Of a DNA stretch of 64,000 bases, positions 21,823 through 33,718 are shown one piece after another (position 1 is the stretch's first letter; each line of letters opens with the position of its first letter). Location: NCBI RefSeq assembly GCF_033807575.1, contig NC_084707.1, positions 16,230,550 through 16,294,549 of the forward strand, given 5' to 3'. This stretch comes from Cydia pomonella. Its lineage: Eukaryota; Arthropoda; Insecta; Lepidoptera; Tortricidae. The notes under the pieces are model-generated. The model was not told the DNA's origin, searched no databases, and worked only from the letters and a program-made list of their open reading frames with translations. The translations under genes and the position numbers were made by a program.

Positions 21823-22446
21823 TTTTTTAGGGTTCCGTAGTCAACTAGGAACCCTTATAGTTTCGCCATGTCCGTCTGTCTGTCTGTCTGTCCGAGGCTT
21901 TGCTCCGTGGTCGTTAGTGCTAGAAAGCTGAAATTTGGCATGGATATATAAATCAATAAAGCCGACAAAGTCGTACAATAAAATCTAAAAATTTAATTTC
22001 TTTTAGGGTACCTCCCCTAGACGTAAAGTGGGGGTGAAATTTTTTTTTTGCTTCAACCCTACAGTGTGGCATATCGTTGGAAAGGTCTTTCAAAACTAAT
22101 ATATTTCAACAAACATTTCTTGATAAAGTGAATATATTCGGAGATAGTTGCTCCGAAAGAAAAAAAAAAATGTGTCCCCCCCTCTAACTTTTGAACGATA
22201 GGTCCAAAAAATATGAAAAAAATCTTGGAAGTAGAGCTTAAGAAAGACATTAAATGAAAACTATAGCGGATATGATCAGTTTAGCTGTTTTTGAGTTATC
22301 GCAAAAAGTTTCCCCTTCATAGTAAAAAGACGTACACCCACAGTTCATCCCTTGGTTAACAATCTACCATACTTTAAGCTCCAGTTTAGCTTATTGTGAC
22401 GGAAGAGTATTAACTACGGAACCCTCCCGACATGCTCTTGGCCGGT
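21823..22446 (+). repeat. GGTTCCGTA / (GTCT)n repeat, copy 4, shortened
   Basis: Same ends as copies 2 and 3 but with only about 4.5 tetranucleotide units and internal deletions (the block between the poly-A tract and CATCCCTTGG is shorter, and the final block is shortened to CCTCCCGACATG). Retains GAGCTTAAGAAAGAC. Confidence 0.82.
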
Positions 22447-23306
22447 TTTTTTATAGTTGACTACAGCGTATCGAAATTAATCTTATAGTTGAGTGGAAGC
22501 CCATACATGAAAAGTAGGCAATTATAGTTTGGTATACGAAATCTTATTTCGACCATTACAGTCGACGAGTAGAAAAATATATTAATATCGATTCCGTATT
22601 TTATGTTAACATTGTAAAGCATAAAGTGAATCGATAAAATTTAAAAATCAAACAGGTACTTTTGAAACATATGATATCATCAAGTTATTCAATAACTTAT
22701 AACTCTCATAAACCTTAAAGCCGATATTATAATCGAAAATAAAAAGTCTGTGGCTCTCCTGTATCTTGATCTTGATCATCTGTAAGAAATAACTTTTCAA
22801 ATAAAATGATTAAGTATATTTTATTTAGTAGGGAGCAGGAGAAATCGCCCTCATCGAAGCTCTAGCCTGACCTGTCACTGCGCGTAGGCCGCCGCGTGAG
22901 TCGGCTACAACTGCACCATCGAACATATCAAATTTAACATCTCGCAGCCCTCTGAGTTATGTCAAACTGACATTTGTTTGCCACTTGTTCAGCCCATAAA
23001 CAAGACAAGGAGAATAATTAACATTTATAAGTGTGTACGACTATACGTTTGAACCCCAATACAAATACATTCAACGCCTTATTACTCGTACATAATGGAA
23101 TACGCTGCAAAAATGTAAACATATTTATGACGTCCACTATACTACTCTGCCTTGGTTGAAATAAATTCTGGTATTGCAAGCGCCGGGTGTATTTTTATTT
23201 TGCAAACTGTATCTATCTACGTTACCTACAAATAAATCTTGTGAAAATCTCTTTAAAGTTTAATAACAAGTAATTATTAGAAGGTAACGGCGATTATTCT
23301 TTTTAT
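22447..23306. other. Gene-free stretch
   Basis: Nothing supported. 22855-22930 is moderately GC-rich without a coding frame. Confidence 0.45.
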
Positions 23307-23580
23307 TTGACGACTGGTCTAGCCTAGTGGGTAGTGACCCTGCCTATGAAGCCGATGGTCCCGGGTTCAAATCCTGGTAAGTGCATTTATTCTTGTGATG
23401 AGCATGGATATTTGTTCCTGAGTCATGGGTGTTTTCTTTGTATTTAAGTATTTATAAATATTTATATATTACATATATCGTTGTCTAAGTACCCTCAACA
23501 CAAGCGTTATTGAGTTTACTGCGGGACTTAGTCAATTTGTGTAATAATGTCTCATAATATTTAATTATTTATTTATAATT
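23307..23580 (+). mobile_element. tRNA-derived SINE family 1, near full length
   Basis: The tRNA-like head TTGACGACTGGTCTAGCCTAG carries an A box (TAGCCTAGTGG) and a B box near 23364 (GGTTCAAATCC). The body reads TTGTTCCTGAGTCATGGG and GTACCCTCAACACAAGC, with an AT-rich tail. Short, non-coding and dependent on a LINE for movement. Confidence 0.88.
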
Positions 23581-23591
23581 GCAAAATGAAG

Positions 23592-23862
23592 TCGGTTAAA
23601 AACCGACCAAGTGCATGTCAAATCACGCATAATGGAGAGTCCCTTACGTATACAGTTATACTCCAAATACCTTATAGTTCACGTGGTGTTTAACTTTAAG
23701 TGATTATCATACTACTAAATAAGGATACGTGGATGTCAATTATGTTATGCATTGGTGTAAATAATTGTTGGTAAACCTTAATCAAATAAATAAATAAACA
23801 ATGAGAAAAATGTCTGTCACATACGGACAATCAGACAGATGGAAATCGCTAGGTATGTATTG
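23592..23862 (-). repeat. Diverged GGTTCCGTA-family repeat
   Basis: AAAAACCGACCAAGTGCATG and GTCACATACGGACAATCAGACAG echo the subtype ends seen at 13806 and 56205, heavily diverged. Confidence 0.45.
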
Positions 23863-26126
23863 TAAATTTCTGTGAAATAAAATGCCGTGTATATAATTGT
23901 GTGTGTTGTATTGTATTGTATATTTCCCCTCAATACATGTTATGACGTTAACTTACATAAGCATTAAAAAAATAATGGTTGAACGCACGTGTTTCGCCGT
24001 GGACATGGAAACGCACTTGAAGGCGGTTCCCGGGTCTTCCAAGGCGTGCGTCGCCGGATCCGGGCCAACCGTCCCAACGGGCTTTCTGGATTCGGTTACA
24101 AATGGTGTATTATCAACATAGCATTAAATTTTCTGCATGCGTAGCTAAAACCGAACAAGAGTGTAATGGCTAGTTTTGGTGGTATAAAACTCCTTATCTT
24201 TACGTTTCGGGAACTGATGATACGTATTTTGTTCCTCTGGGTGAAACTCATAAATGCCTGCGAGAAACACATAAGTACAGAGGGTATTTCATACGTCTGA
24301 TGGCACTTCCAATATTGAGCAATTAAATCATAAGTATAGGTTTACATTTACAACCTACATTAAGTCAAACCATATACTAAACCATAAAGTAAAAAAATAC
24401 TAATTCCCATATCGCATAACCAGTCCTGCTTCTCATAGCTCGGATATATTTATTTAGCCGGCAAATAACTAGATTATAAAGAGTACATTTATCTTCTATA
24501 GTTTATTAGTATATAGCGGACTGGAATCCCTCCAGGAGCAATAACGCCTATCGATTCACGGTAATAAAATCATTATTCATTGGATATTAATACGGGGCAT
24601 ACAAAAGACATCAACGGCATGGCGCGCGTTCCGCCGCCTGAGCTTCCAATTTCTCCCCACATGAAAACCGTATGTAAAATAAAACCACGTCGCTTTTTGT
24701 GATACACCTTATGATATTCTAAAAAATCCAGGTTTTTCTTTAACGTAAAAAGTTGCGGGGTGAAGTTAAGAAGCCGTTAGCTTAAAGTGAAGTGGACGTA
24801 TGTCGCATCTGGAAATGACTCAGTTGCCCGTTTAATGGTATCGAATAAAATATTTAATTTCAAAAGAATATGAACAATCAAGTTTTAATACAAAAAGATT
24901 GCGAATAAATATAATACGATGGATATTATATTCAAAATATGACATTATTAATGTTGTTAGATTGAATACGCATCAGTAAAAAATCGTAACCAAAGCAACT
25001 GTTCTATCTGAGTAGTAGTGCAGAAGGCGATTAATTTCTAAACTTTATGGCATCTTTTGCAGATGTTTCTGCTTAATATAAAATTAAAAAGGCATTTTAT
25101 ATTTGAAAGTTATCGTTTAACGTAAAGTGTGCACTCATTATATACTTAACTAAGAAGCTGGAATTTATATACGCTTTTCTGTAAACTGTACACAACTACA
25201 TGCAAGACTTAACTTATGTTAAACAACATACATTTTTAGTCATTTAGCATTGTCGCTATTGCGACACTTAAATTAATAATCAGGTCCATGCATTAAATTT
25301 GACCATCAGACCTTAATTTAAAAGTGATTTTAAACCACAAAAGCTTATAAGGCCATTCCAGACATTTTAGATCGACGACGAGGATCCACGGCGACTAGCC
25401 GCGACTCGCCATATGGCAGCGCACATGCCTCGCGCCCAAATTGCAGGTTATATCTATCGCTTTCATTCAATAAAACGGTTTGGGGTACGACACGATTAAA
25501 ACAACAATCAGACTTAGGTGGTCCATTACCATAACAGATGAAGATGAAGATAGTTAAATCATTAATTGGGAGGATGTGATTGCGATATATGTATGTACAG
25601 AACAAGGGCATTTAGCGTTATTTGATATTAAACTAAGACGCGATTGGCATTAACAATACGTAAGTTTATCTCAGATAATTCATTTTTGATGCAAGCTTTA
25701 ATTGCAGATCAAACTTATCTTCAACAATTCCAGTCATCTACAGGTAAGCAAGTTCCAGGAAGTATTTGGTAAATGGATAAGTTTTCACAAATCTGAAATG
25801 TATCATAAATAATAAAGGACCTTTCCTAGGTTTGTGAGAACTTTTCTAATTTTTTTGTAAACTTTTCGCAAGTTCTATCTACAATTCCAACGAGCTTATT
25901 CTAATTGAAGTTGCATTGTTTTATTCTATCTTTGGTTTCTCTCATCAAATAAGCTGAGCTTGATAACTAGTATCATAACGTGCATAACATCGAATTGCCA
26001 GGCATAATTTTACTTTTTTACTGGAGCTTGGGTTTTATTAGATGTCAATAATTGTTGGTTTTTATTAGTATGTCAATGATGTATAGGTAGAGTACAAAGA
26101 AAATCCAGCAAAACTTTATGAAATAT
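23863..26126. other. Gene-free stretch
   Basis: No gene recognised. Two GC-richer patches (24000-24110 and 25370-25440) give 74- and 88-codon frames without any known domain; they could be regulatory islands or old repeats. Confidence 0.4.
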
Positions 26127-26247
26127 GCACGGTACTGTACAGCCATGGACTTTAATTGTAAAACATTAGACATTTCATACCATTAGTATTGACAGCCAAG
26201 TTAGCTTGAACCCTAAGTGGATCAACAATTAAAGTCTGCAACCGTGC
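26127..26247. mobile_element. Possible MITE, ~120 bp
   Basis: GCACGGTACTGTACAGCC...GACTTTAATTG at the left, and CAATTAAAGTC..GCAACCGTGC at the right, are inverted with gaps. Confidence 0.4.
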
Positions 26248-26303
26248 CTGTTATTTATGGATACGTTTTCATTAAATACGAATAAAATATTTTAGTTCAT
26301 AAT

Positions 26304-26455
26304 GATGAGCACATTAATCTCAGACATACCCCATAACTAGATGAGCTTGCAGACAGCAAGGCCAGCATAGTTAGTAACGTCACACAGCAGGCCCTTCGCT
26401 AAACGCCCCTCAAACATTTGTAATCCCTTCCCGTTTATCATGATGAGATGGCCAC
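26304..26455 (+). repeat. Diverged direct duplicate, copy A
   Basis: Shares with 27099-27250 GCACATTAATCTCA, CCCATAACTAGATGAGCTT, CATAGTTA and AAACKCCCCTCA, about 800 bp apart in the same orientation. Not coding. Confidence 0.65.
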
Positions 26456-26640
26456 ATCCCATCAGTGACAACGCAACTAGAGAATCTAAGATTAATATTA
26501 GTATTACATATCTTTTTAGATTAAAAGAATATATAAATTAGTATTATGTATAAAAAAAACTATATACAATACAGTACAAATCCTCTTTATTGCACAACCT
26601 CAGAACAAATGTACATGGAAACACATATAATACACTACAC

Positions 26641-26643
<3 letters not shown>

Positions 26644-26691
<48 letters not shown>

Positions 26692-26695
26692 ACAT
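26644..26695. repeat. (CA)n microsatellite
   Basis: About 22 CA units with one interruption (ACATACACAC). An apparent open frame across it encodes only alternating Thr-His. Confidence 0.97.
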
Positions 26696-27098
26696 TATAC
26701 ACTATATATTATATATATTATGTATAAATACTTAGTTATGCCGCTGATCTTACATTTGATATAATATTTCTCTTTTTATGGTAAACTGTATGTATTGGTC
26801 ATCGGGTGGTTAAAAAAAGAACTCTCACTAAAATGAGCACACGTATACCTACATTAGTTTTCAACTAATGTTTAAATTAAACTACTGGTCATTTGAGGGT
26901 CATAAATTCATTCCTAAGCATAAATTTATTTCACAGAATATGGTATATACAATTTTATGGTCGTTGTTTTTTTGGTAAAGAACAGCATATTCTACCAACA
27001 CTGGCGTAGAAATATATAAATATTGAACAAATTAACAACAAGAAAATTATTAAAGTATTGATAAAGAATCCAAATAAAATAACTAATAAAGGATGTTA

Positions 27099-27250
27099 AT
27101 GATGTGCACATTAATCTCATATCCCATAACTAGATGAGCTTACGAATAGCATGACAAACATAGTTATCAACGCTTTAGTTAGGTAGACCATTTGCGGCAT
27201 TCACTAAACTCCCCTCAGAAATTTATGATCCCGTTGATACCCGCATCAAA
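27099..27250 (+). repeat. Diverged direct duplicate, copy B
   Basis: Partner of 26304-26455. A GC-rich non-coding patch follows at 27330-27420. Confidence 0.65.
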
Positions 27251-27608
27251 TCAGCGGCAACAACGCCCCGAGAGTGAACCTTTAATTGTTACACATTGTT
27301 TTAGATCGCAATATGTCGGCGAGCCGTTATCTGATGAAATATGTCCGTTATGATTGGCAAACAAACAGTATGGCGCCGCCATATGTCGCGGCACGTGCGC
27401 GAGCGCTTCGCTGCTCGCTCAGGGATGAAACTCCACTGTAGACTTTACAACGTTTTAGGTTTAGAATTTGTTTAAAATTCTACAGCTAAGAGTTAAGTAA
27501 ATATTTTTATTTCCGTTTTTTTACTTTAATGAAGTATTCTGAGTATATTTTGATTTTGAAGACATCATTATAATTCAATTTTTTACGCAATAATCAATAT
27601 TATCATCA

Positions 27609-27880
27609 TTTGACGACCGGTCTGGCCTAGTAGATAGTGACCCTGCCTATGAAGCCGATGGTCCCGGGTTCGAATCCCCTTAAAGGTAATTATTTGTGTG
27701 ATGAGCACAGATATTTGTCCCTGAGTCACGGGTGTCTTCTATGTATATGTTATGTGTTGTGTATGTGTGTGTATTTGTATCGTTGTCCGAGTACCCTCAA
27801 CACAAGCCTTGGGCTTACCATGGGACTTAGTCAATCTGTGTAAGAATGTCCTATAATATTCATTATTATTAATTTATTAT
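27609..27880 (+). mobile_element. tRNA-derived SINE family 1, near full length
   Basis: Head TTTGACGACCGGTCTGGCC with A box TGGCCTAGTAG and B box GGTTCGAATCC; the body matches the copy at 23307. The frame across it is not a gene. Confidence 0.88.
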
Positions 27881-27894
27881 TTTCTTCTACTTAA

Positions 27895-28080
27895 GTGATC
27901 TGGAGTCCGCTAAGCAACATAATTCTAAAAATTCCCAAAGGCACTAGTTTTTACGAAGACGACTGCCATCTGACCTTCCGCCTAACTAGTCCGGTTTCCT
28001 CGCGTGATTTTCCTTTAGGTACCGAATAGCCATTTGAAATATCAAATGATATTTCGTAGGTATTACTTACCTACTTAATT
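27895..28080 (-). mobile_element. SINE family 2, degraded copy
   Basis: Contains CACTAGTTTTTACGAAGACG, CTGCCATCTGACCTTCCG and AGTCCGGTTTCCTCGCG, the complement of the body of 29247-29600, with gaps and no tRNA head. Confidence 0.65.
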
Positions 28081-28570
28081 TCCAAGAAATTTACTGCATA
28101 CTGTCGTGCATATTTTTCACTTCGTAGTAGAAAAGCTCAAATCATTGAATAACTCACCTGATGTTTGTACTCGTAATTACCTACATAACTCTATGGTGCA
28201 GGGAAGCCAGGGTACGGCGTCATCCGTCACTGTAATCGCTTGTTAATCATTTTTCGGTTGATGGGGCTCATCGCGCCGCCCTTTGCGGATTATAATATTC
28301 ACAGCCAATTTTAAGGGTACTAGTGTTATGAAAAAAAGTACTCCAACATCATGTAAGTTATTGTTGTATTTACCAATAAATAATAACCTCCTAGTCTTGA
28401 CAGCATCACAAATAAGTACAGCCTACTTAGGTGCGCATCAGCGTGGGTACGAATAATATGATTTCTACAAAGAGTTTGATTAGTTTAAATGTTTATAATA
28501 TATCCAATTATGTAAGGGTAGGGTTGTTAATCCATATTTTGTTCCATAGTATTTATGGGGTCTATTAATT
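28081..28570. other. Gene-free stretch, possible conserved island
   Basis: No gene recognised. 28215-28310 has TAATCGCTTGTTAATCATT and GCGCCGCCCTTTGCGG, a mix of homeodomain-like sites and GC-rich DNA; regulatory role is only a guess. Confidence 0.35.
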
Positions 28571-28618
28571 GTAGGTAGCAAGGGCGTCGCCAGCCGATGG
28601 CGCAGGGGGGGGCAAGTT

Positions 28619-28693
28619 GACTTTACCTACCACAATTCATACTTTTCTCATTCTCTATGAATGAGAAAAGTAGGTATGAATTGTAGGTAAAGT
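28619..28693. repeat. Hairpin of ~75 bp
   Basis: CTACCACAATTCATAC...TTTTCTCATTC is followed after TCTAT by its inverse GAATGAGAAAAGTAGG and TATGAATTGTAGGTA. The stem has one or two bulges. It may be a small MITE or other palindrome. Confidence 0.85.
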
Positions 28694-29139
28694 CGACAGC
28701 ACATGAAACTTTTCACTTTTACTACGAGCCTTACATCTACAGCGATTGTAATAACAACAGTATCTTAGTACTATATACATAATTATATATTCTGTGACAG
28801 TACAGAGTCCAATGTGTAAAGCCACACGAGCACGAGCTCTTGACTATGCAATAAAAAACTTGTAAATGAGTTATAATAACATTTATTAGAAAAATAAAAT
28901 AAAAAGGAGTTTGAATTTGAATAAATGTACAGCGTATTTTTTTTAAATTACCCGATTTTAATATTATAGTGGTCGTTGTTTGTTTATATTAGGTTAATTA
29001 AAACATAATTTTCGGGGATTCATTGTAAACTTCTCGACCACTTTATTATTAAAATCTTGTAAGTTTCCATGTATAAGTTTTCGGTGCACACTCATCATGG
29101 CCAAACCATTGAGGCGATTTTCACTTATTTGAAACTTCA

Positions 29140-29246
29140 ATATCATTTTTGAAGACCTATCCATAGATATCCCCCCCCCCCCCCCCCATGTTTGTTTTGT
29201 TTAAATTTTATGACGTTTTTGCCATTTGGCTACGGAACCCTAAAAA
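29140..29246 (-). repeat. GGTTCCGTA-family fragment with C tract
   Basis: CAATATCATTTTTGAAGACC, a run of about 17 C, then GCCATTTGGCTACGGAACCC. Same family as 1966-2662, with a large internal deletion, ending where the SINE begins. Confidence 0.7.
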
Positions 29247-29600
29247 GCGCTGGTGGCCTAGCGGTACGAGCGTGCGACTTGCAATCCGGAGGTCGCGGGT
29301 TCAAACCCCGGCTCGTACCAATGAGTTTTTCGGAACTTATGTACGAAATATCATTTAAGTAGCGACTGGTAAATAAGTCGCTTTTCGGTGACGGAAAACA
29401 TCGTGAGGAAACCAGACTAATTCTACCAAGGCCTAGTTTACCCTCTGGGTTGAAAGCTCAGATGGCAGTCGCTTTCGTAAAAACTAGTGCCTACGCCAAA
29501 TCTTGAGATTAGTTGTCCCCAGCTCACCAAGCGGGCTCCCATGAGCCGTGGCAAAATGCCGGGACAATGCGAGGAAGATTTGAGCGTTGTAAAATAAAAA
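29247..29600 (+). mobile_element. tRNA-derived SINE family 2
   Basis: The head GCGCTGGTGGCCTAGCGG has an A box (TGGCCTAGCGG) and a B box GGTTCAAACCC at about 29300. The body reads CGGAAAACATCGTGAGGAAACC then CTCAGATGGCAGTCGC, with a short A-rich end. The head does not fold as a functional tRNA (acceptor ends do not pair). Minus-strand copies lie at 27895, 48178 and 55941. Confidence 0.85.
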
Positions 29601-30162
29601 AAACAACGGGTACTCCGGAAGTGCCGGCAGAAGTGAAAACTTGAATAATAACGTTGCGCATTTTTGATATTTTGGAATGGTTAGGGAATAATTTTGCACG
29701 AATTGCTTTAATTATCAGTATAAAAGTACAATCATTTATGTGGTAAAAAACAATATTCATTTATTGCGCTGTCGTACACAAACATGACAATTTATATTAC
29801 ATTAAAAATTTAACACTTCAGAACTATTACAGTTATTTAACTTAAAAATACACAACGTTAATATTTAAGTTGCGCCGGCGGTCTACTGGCTTCAATGACA
29901 TTGTAACAGTTTTTCGATCAGGTCACGTGTCCGTCTTACGAATTTTCAATCTGACGAATCTGTCGGTCACGTCACCTGTCGCGAGTTTAACATTTTTTTC
30001 CCCATCACAAAAAGTGCCCAGCGCCGCTAAAGAAGTTTTCACTTCAAAAATACTCAAAAACAAGCGTCACCAATTTGTATTCTTGCGTCCAGACCTCCAT
30101 TTTATCGGTAATAATCAGTGGTTGAATTTGGCAGCCAAATTGGCATTTGCGTCCGCACGGCC

Positions 30163-30261
30163 TGGGGCCTGCCGCGACAACCAAAATCATTAAGACTTAA
30201 TTAGAGTGACAGAGAAAAATGGCTGCAATTAACGAACTTCGATTTTCGCGGTTATAGCCCT
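30163..30261. mobile_element. MITE of the 'GGGCGGCTACCG' family, short copy
   Basis: Shares AATTAGAGTGACAGAGAAAAAT and TTCGATTTTCGCGG with 47662-47792 and has inverted ends CCTGGGGCCTGCCGCG and the complement of TATAGCCCTG. Confidence 0.6.
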
Positions 30262-30514
30262 GATTAGATCGGACAATTTCATCAGATTGGCGAAAAATTG
30301 TCTTGTCTGGACACGGGTTCAAGGGCTAGTAAACTTGGGTGCGATCTTAAATATTAATACGAATTGCAAAACTAAACTTATCCAAAAATCGGCTAGCTTA
30401 AAAAGTCACAAAAATTGCCTCAAAATCGTAAGTCACGCACATGTCACACAAGAAGGCGAAAAGTCACAAAAATATGACTTTTGTGACCATCTGGCAACGC
30501 TGAGATAGACACTA

Positions 30515-32334
30515 AAACAAAGGCGGCTGTGCGGGGGGTCGAGTCGAGTAATCTGTCGATACCCCCCGTCAGGGGGGTATGAGGGGCCGCTACCGCACAA
30601 TGGCTGCGGCGGCTGTCGCGGGTCGCTTCCCCACCGACTGGTGGGGTGGTCGAGTGGCCGTCATTTTGGGGACGGTGTGGGTTGCTGGTGTGGGCCAGCT
30701 CTTCGCTACCGATCGTTTATCCAACCCCACGGCCCCTAACCTGGTGATACCGTTTGAGCGGGGCCAGGTTATGGAGCCGCGGAGAAGGCGACCGGCAGCT
30801 TAGCTGGCGTGTGTGGCGTGTTGCATCCGAATGTAGTGTGGTGAGCAGTGCTTGTCAGCTACTGCTGGTGTAGAAGGGCTCGGGGCAAGTCCCGAGCCCA
30901 CCTCTCCGGAGGTCTGGTGTTGTGGTGTGGCGCGATGTCCCGAAGATGGTCCAGGCCGGCGTTGTCCGCGCGGTCAAACATGACCCGCGCGAGACGCTCG
31001 ACGAACTCCTCCAGGCCGCGCCACTTCAGTGTCTCGGTGAGGGCTGCGTTGCTGACGTACCGCGGGCACTTGAGGATGGTCCTCAGTGTGAGGGTCTCCT
31101 GGCGCCTCATCTTCTCCTTGTTTGACCTGGAACAGAAAGAGTACCAGGCAGGTGAAGCATAAGTCAGTCTTGATCGTACGTAAGCTTTGTACAGACCAAG
31201 CTTGGTCCGTACAGGGAGCTTACTGCAGAAGACCGGACGCAGACACATGCGAGCGACTTTCGCTCTTCGAACTGTGTCTGCGGCGTGCCGGTCCATGTTG
31301 AGCCTCCTGTCTATGGTCACCCCCAGGTATTTCACTGCGGGCGACCATGTGAGCGGCTGACCTAAAAGAGAAGGAGGATTGGGTAGGGCGGTGGCTTGCC
31401 CTGTGATGAGAGCTTGCGTTTTGCCCACATTGACTGATAGCCTCCATTTGGAGAGCCAGTCAGGAAGGGCGTCAAGCGTCGGCTGTATCTTGGATACAGC
31501 GTGCGGCATCTTAAAAGATGTCGCAAAGTAGGCGGCGTCGTCTGCGAAGAGGGCTAGCTGCGCTTGCCCAACGACAGGAATGTCGTCGGTATAGCACGCA
31601 TAGCATGCGGGCGACAGGCAGCTCCCCTGCGGGACGCCAGCCTGGATGCGGCGTTCCTGCGACACCGCGCTTTCCACTTGTACGTGGAAGCGGCGGTCTG
31701 TCAGGAAGGATGCGATGACTCTCACGATGCGGCGGGGTGCTGTGGACAGAGAAAGTTTGTATATTAGACCATCGTGCCAGACTCGGTCAAAAGCTTTCTC
31801 CATGTCTAGGAGAACCGCGACTGTGAACTCCTTCTTGTTGAGCGCCGCGCCCATGTGGTGTAGGACGCGGGTGAGCTGCAGCGTCGTGGAGTGTTGAGAC
31901 CTGAAACCAAATTGCTCCGGCCTGGGAGTGATGTGTGGTGAGAGGTGCCGGAGCAGCATCCTCTCAAACACCTTAGAGAGGTTGCATAGCAACGTGATTG
32001 GCCGGTAGTTCTTCGGGTCTTTTCTGTCCTTCCCTGGTTTGGGAAGGACGATGACCCGCCCGGTCTTCCAGATGTCGGGGAAGTGCCCCGACCGCAGGAT
32101 CCCGTTGAACAGGCGCGCCACCGCCGCTAAGGTGTTTAGCGGCAGGTGGCGGAGCGCCATGTTTGGGATCTCGTCGGGGCCCGGCGCCTTCCTCGGGTTG
32201 CAGTGGCGTTTGATGGACGCCTGGTGTGCGGGGGGCGCGGGCGCCGCGCGGTTACATGTTGCTTCCCCCCTCCCCCTCTCCGCTTCAACGATAGAGTAGA
32301 CCAGGCGGAGCGTAGTCGAGCGTTGGGAATATTA
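30515..32334 (-). mobile_element. 5'-truncated Jockey-type LINE
   Basis: GC-rich block unlike the AT-rich flanks. The open frame at 30859-32331 encodes a reverse transcriptase; the GC-rich 340 bp after it (30515-30858) is the likely 3' UTR. The endonuclease half is missing, as in a 5'-truncated insertion. No poly(A) tail was recognised. Lies wholly inside the hAT-like composite. Confidence 0.75.
30859..32331 (-). pseudogene. Jockey-type reverse transcriptase fragment (490 codons open)
   Basis: The frame is open from just after a TAA at 32332-32334 to its own stop; the first ATG is at 32160, but homology starts earlier with KAPGPDEIPN. Reverse transcriptase motifs in order: KDPKNYRPITLLCNLSKVFE, EQFGFRSQHSTT, LLDMEKAFDRVWHDGL, AGVPQGSCLSP, the catalytic FADD (in LALFADDAAYF), VNVGKTQALI and KYLGVTID. 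The C-terminal part runs to LPRALLHQQ. The endonuclease expected upstream is absent, so this cannot move by itself, although the reverse transcriptase has no internal stop. Several long frames on the opposite strand are shadows of it. Confidence 0.88.
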
Positions 32335-32521
32335 GGAGTGGAATTGGTGAATTCATTCGAGTTTCGACGTACGGGAATGATTGTTCAAGGCTTGAACTTC
32401 AAGCAAATCAACTCAAAGACTTAGGACTTTGGTTGTATTATATTTGGCAACTTTTTTAGAATCTCTAGGGGGGGGCAGCTGCCCCACCCAGCCCCCCCGT
32501 GGCGACGCCCTTGGTAGGTAG

Positions 32522-33718
32522 GTATGCTGTAGCTAGGTACTATATAAAATTCCTGGACTATTCCTCTCCAGCAATAACCATGAGGCTCAAATCGTGTTAA
32601 CTGCTCCAAACAGTGGACAAGTACAAACAGTGGAGTAATAAAGTCGTGTCAAAGTACGAAGTAGTGCCCGTATCGGCCGCGGTCCTACCATTGACATTGA
32701 ACTCGCGCGTTCACTCAGAGGAGGTTGGGGTCGTTGGGGACTTAAGGCGGTCGTAGCCTCTAAGGCAGTAACACTACTGGACAATGTAGACAGAATACTA
32801 TCATAATTAGAAAATGTCGGTAAGACATAAAGTATAAGACGAAACACTTAGGTATCCCTTAATTCGACTTCGGTCAAAATACTGGACCAGGACCCTTTGT
32901 TTTAGTATTTTTGCTCCTATGCAGAATCATTTGTACCATTGACCGCCCAGGAGCTTTGAACTCTCAACCTTCCGTGTTTTCTGACGGTTTTAAGCAAACG
33001 AATTATACTAGTAGCACTTGAGTTTATTAACATGTAGGTATTACATGTATGTATATCGCCTTACATCACTTTCTTCCTACCTTCTCTCGAAAAACTGAGA
33101 AGTAGAGTCAATAGTTTCTATTAAATACCATGCGACATTAATTGTCAGATGACTAAATTAGAACAATTGGTCGCCGATGCTAACGGTAGGGTAATTATTT
33201 TATTCATACCTAATATGCTTTAAAAAAGCCAGAAGATCCCAATATGCCGCGCCTCCCCTGGCACCCGCATACCACATGCCCGCGGTGATTTGCATGCCTG
33301 TCTTTACTATTACATGTATGTTACAGACAAACTAAACAGATAACTGGCGTGATACCGTACCCACGCGACGTTCCGAAAATGAAGGGATTCGATGACGCAA
33401 TTACAGCAGACGTCAGCGCTTATCTTGCGCATGATTGCCTGTAATAAAACGAAGCTGGGGGTACAATAATATATGGCCTGTAATCAGGCAGGTATGTTAA
33501 GTATTGAATTTCAAATGTTTCAGTGGGAATGTACGTAATCTTACCTTGTTAAGCTTTATCGCACTTAGGTTGACATATGTCCTCCAGTAATTTTGACCAG
33601 TCTATTCCTCACACTTTGTAATCTTCCAGCCCATTTAGGCTGCAGAGCGTCGAAATAGGGGGGTGGGGTTAGGGTCGACAACGCGCGTGTTCTCTCTCTG
33701 TTCGCGCTCTGGAGTTGC
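32522..33718. other. Gene-free stretch
   Basis: No gene recognised. 33245-33430 has a GC-richer non-coding patch with TGACGCAATTACAG, GACGTCAGCGCTTATC and CATGATTGCCTGTAAT, which could be a regulatory element. 33655-33700 is G-rich. Confidence 0.35.

Larger units (their letters stand above)
28579..32513. mobile_element. hAT-like composite element, 3935 bp, 8-bp TSD
   Basis: Both ends carry the 14-bp inverted repeat CAAGGGCGTCGCCA, followed by G-rich stretches. GTAGGTAG flanks it exactly on both sides (28571-28578 and 32514-32521). An 8-bp duplication and CA...TG ends fit the hAT superfamily. No hAT transposase was seen. The interior holds a short hairpin, a GGTTCCGTA fragment, a SINE, a MITE and a Jockey-type reverse transcriptase. 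The target is a GTAG dinucleated repeat, so part of the match could be chance, but it coincides exactly with the inverted repeats. Confidence 0.8.

Noticed and set aside
23307..23380. A real tRNA gene
   Set aside because: The head is followed by the same long body in five copies, so it is a SINE promoter region.
24000..24121. GC-rich frame at 23897-24121 considered as an exon
   Set aside because: No conserved motif, and a translated search could not be run; composition alone is not enough.
26546..26764. 72-codon frame with Thr-His repeats
   Set aside because: It is a reading of the (CA)n microsatellite.
29247..29322. A real tRNA gene
   Set aside because: A and B boxes are good but the acceptor arms do not pair and the same head plus body recurs as a SINE at other sites.
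29870..30193. 107-codon frame inside the hAT-like element, considered as transposase
   Set aside because: No hAT motif; it overlaps a MITE.
30848..32424. Several overlapping frames on the plus strand across 30848-32424
   Set aside because: They are GC-rich antisense shadows of the Jockey-type reverse transcriptase on the minus strand.
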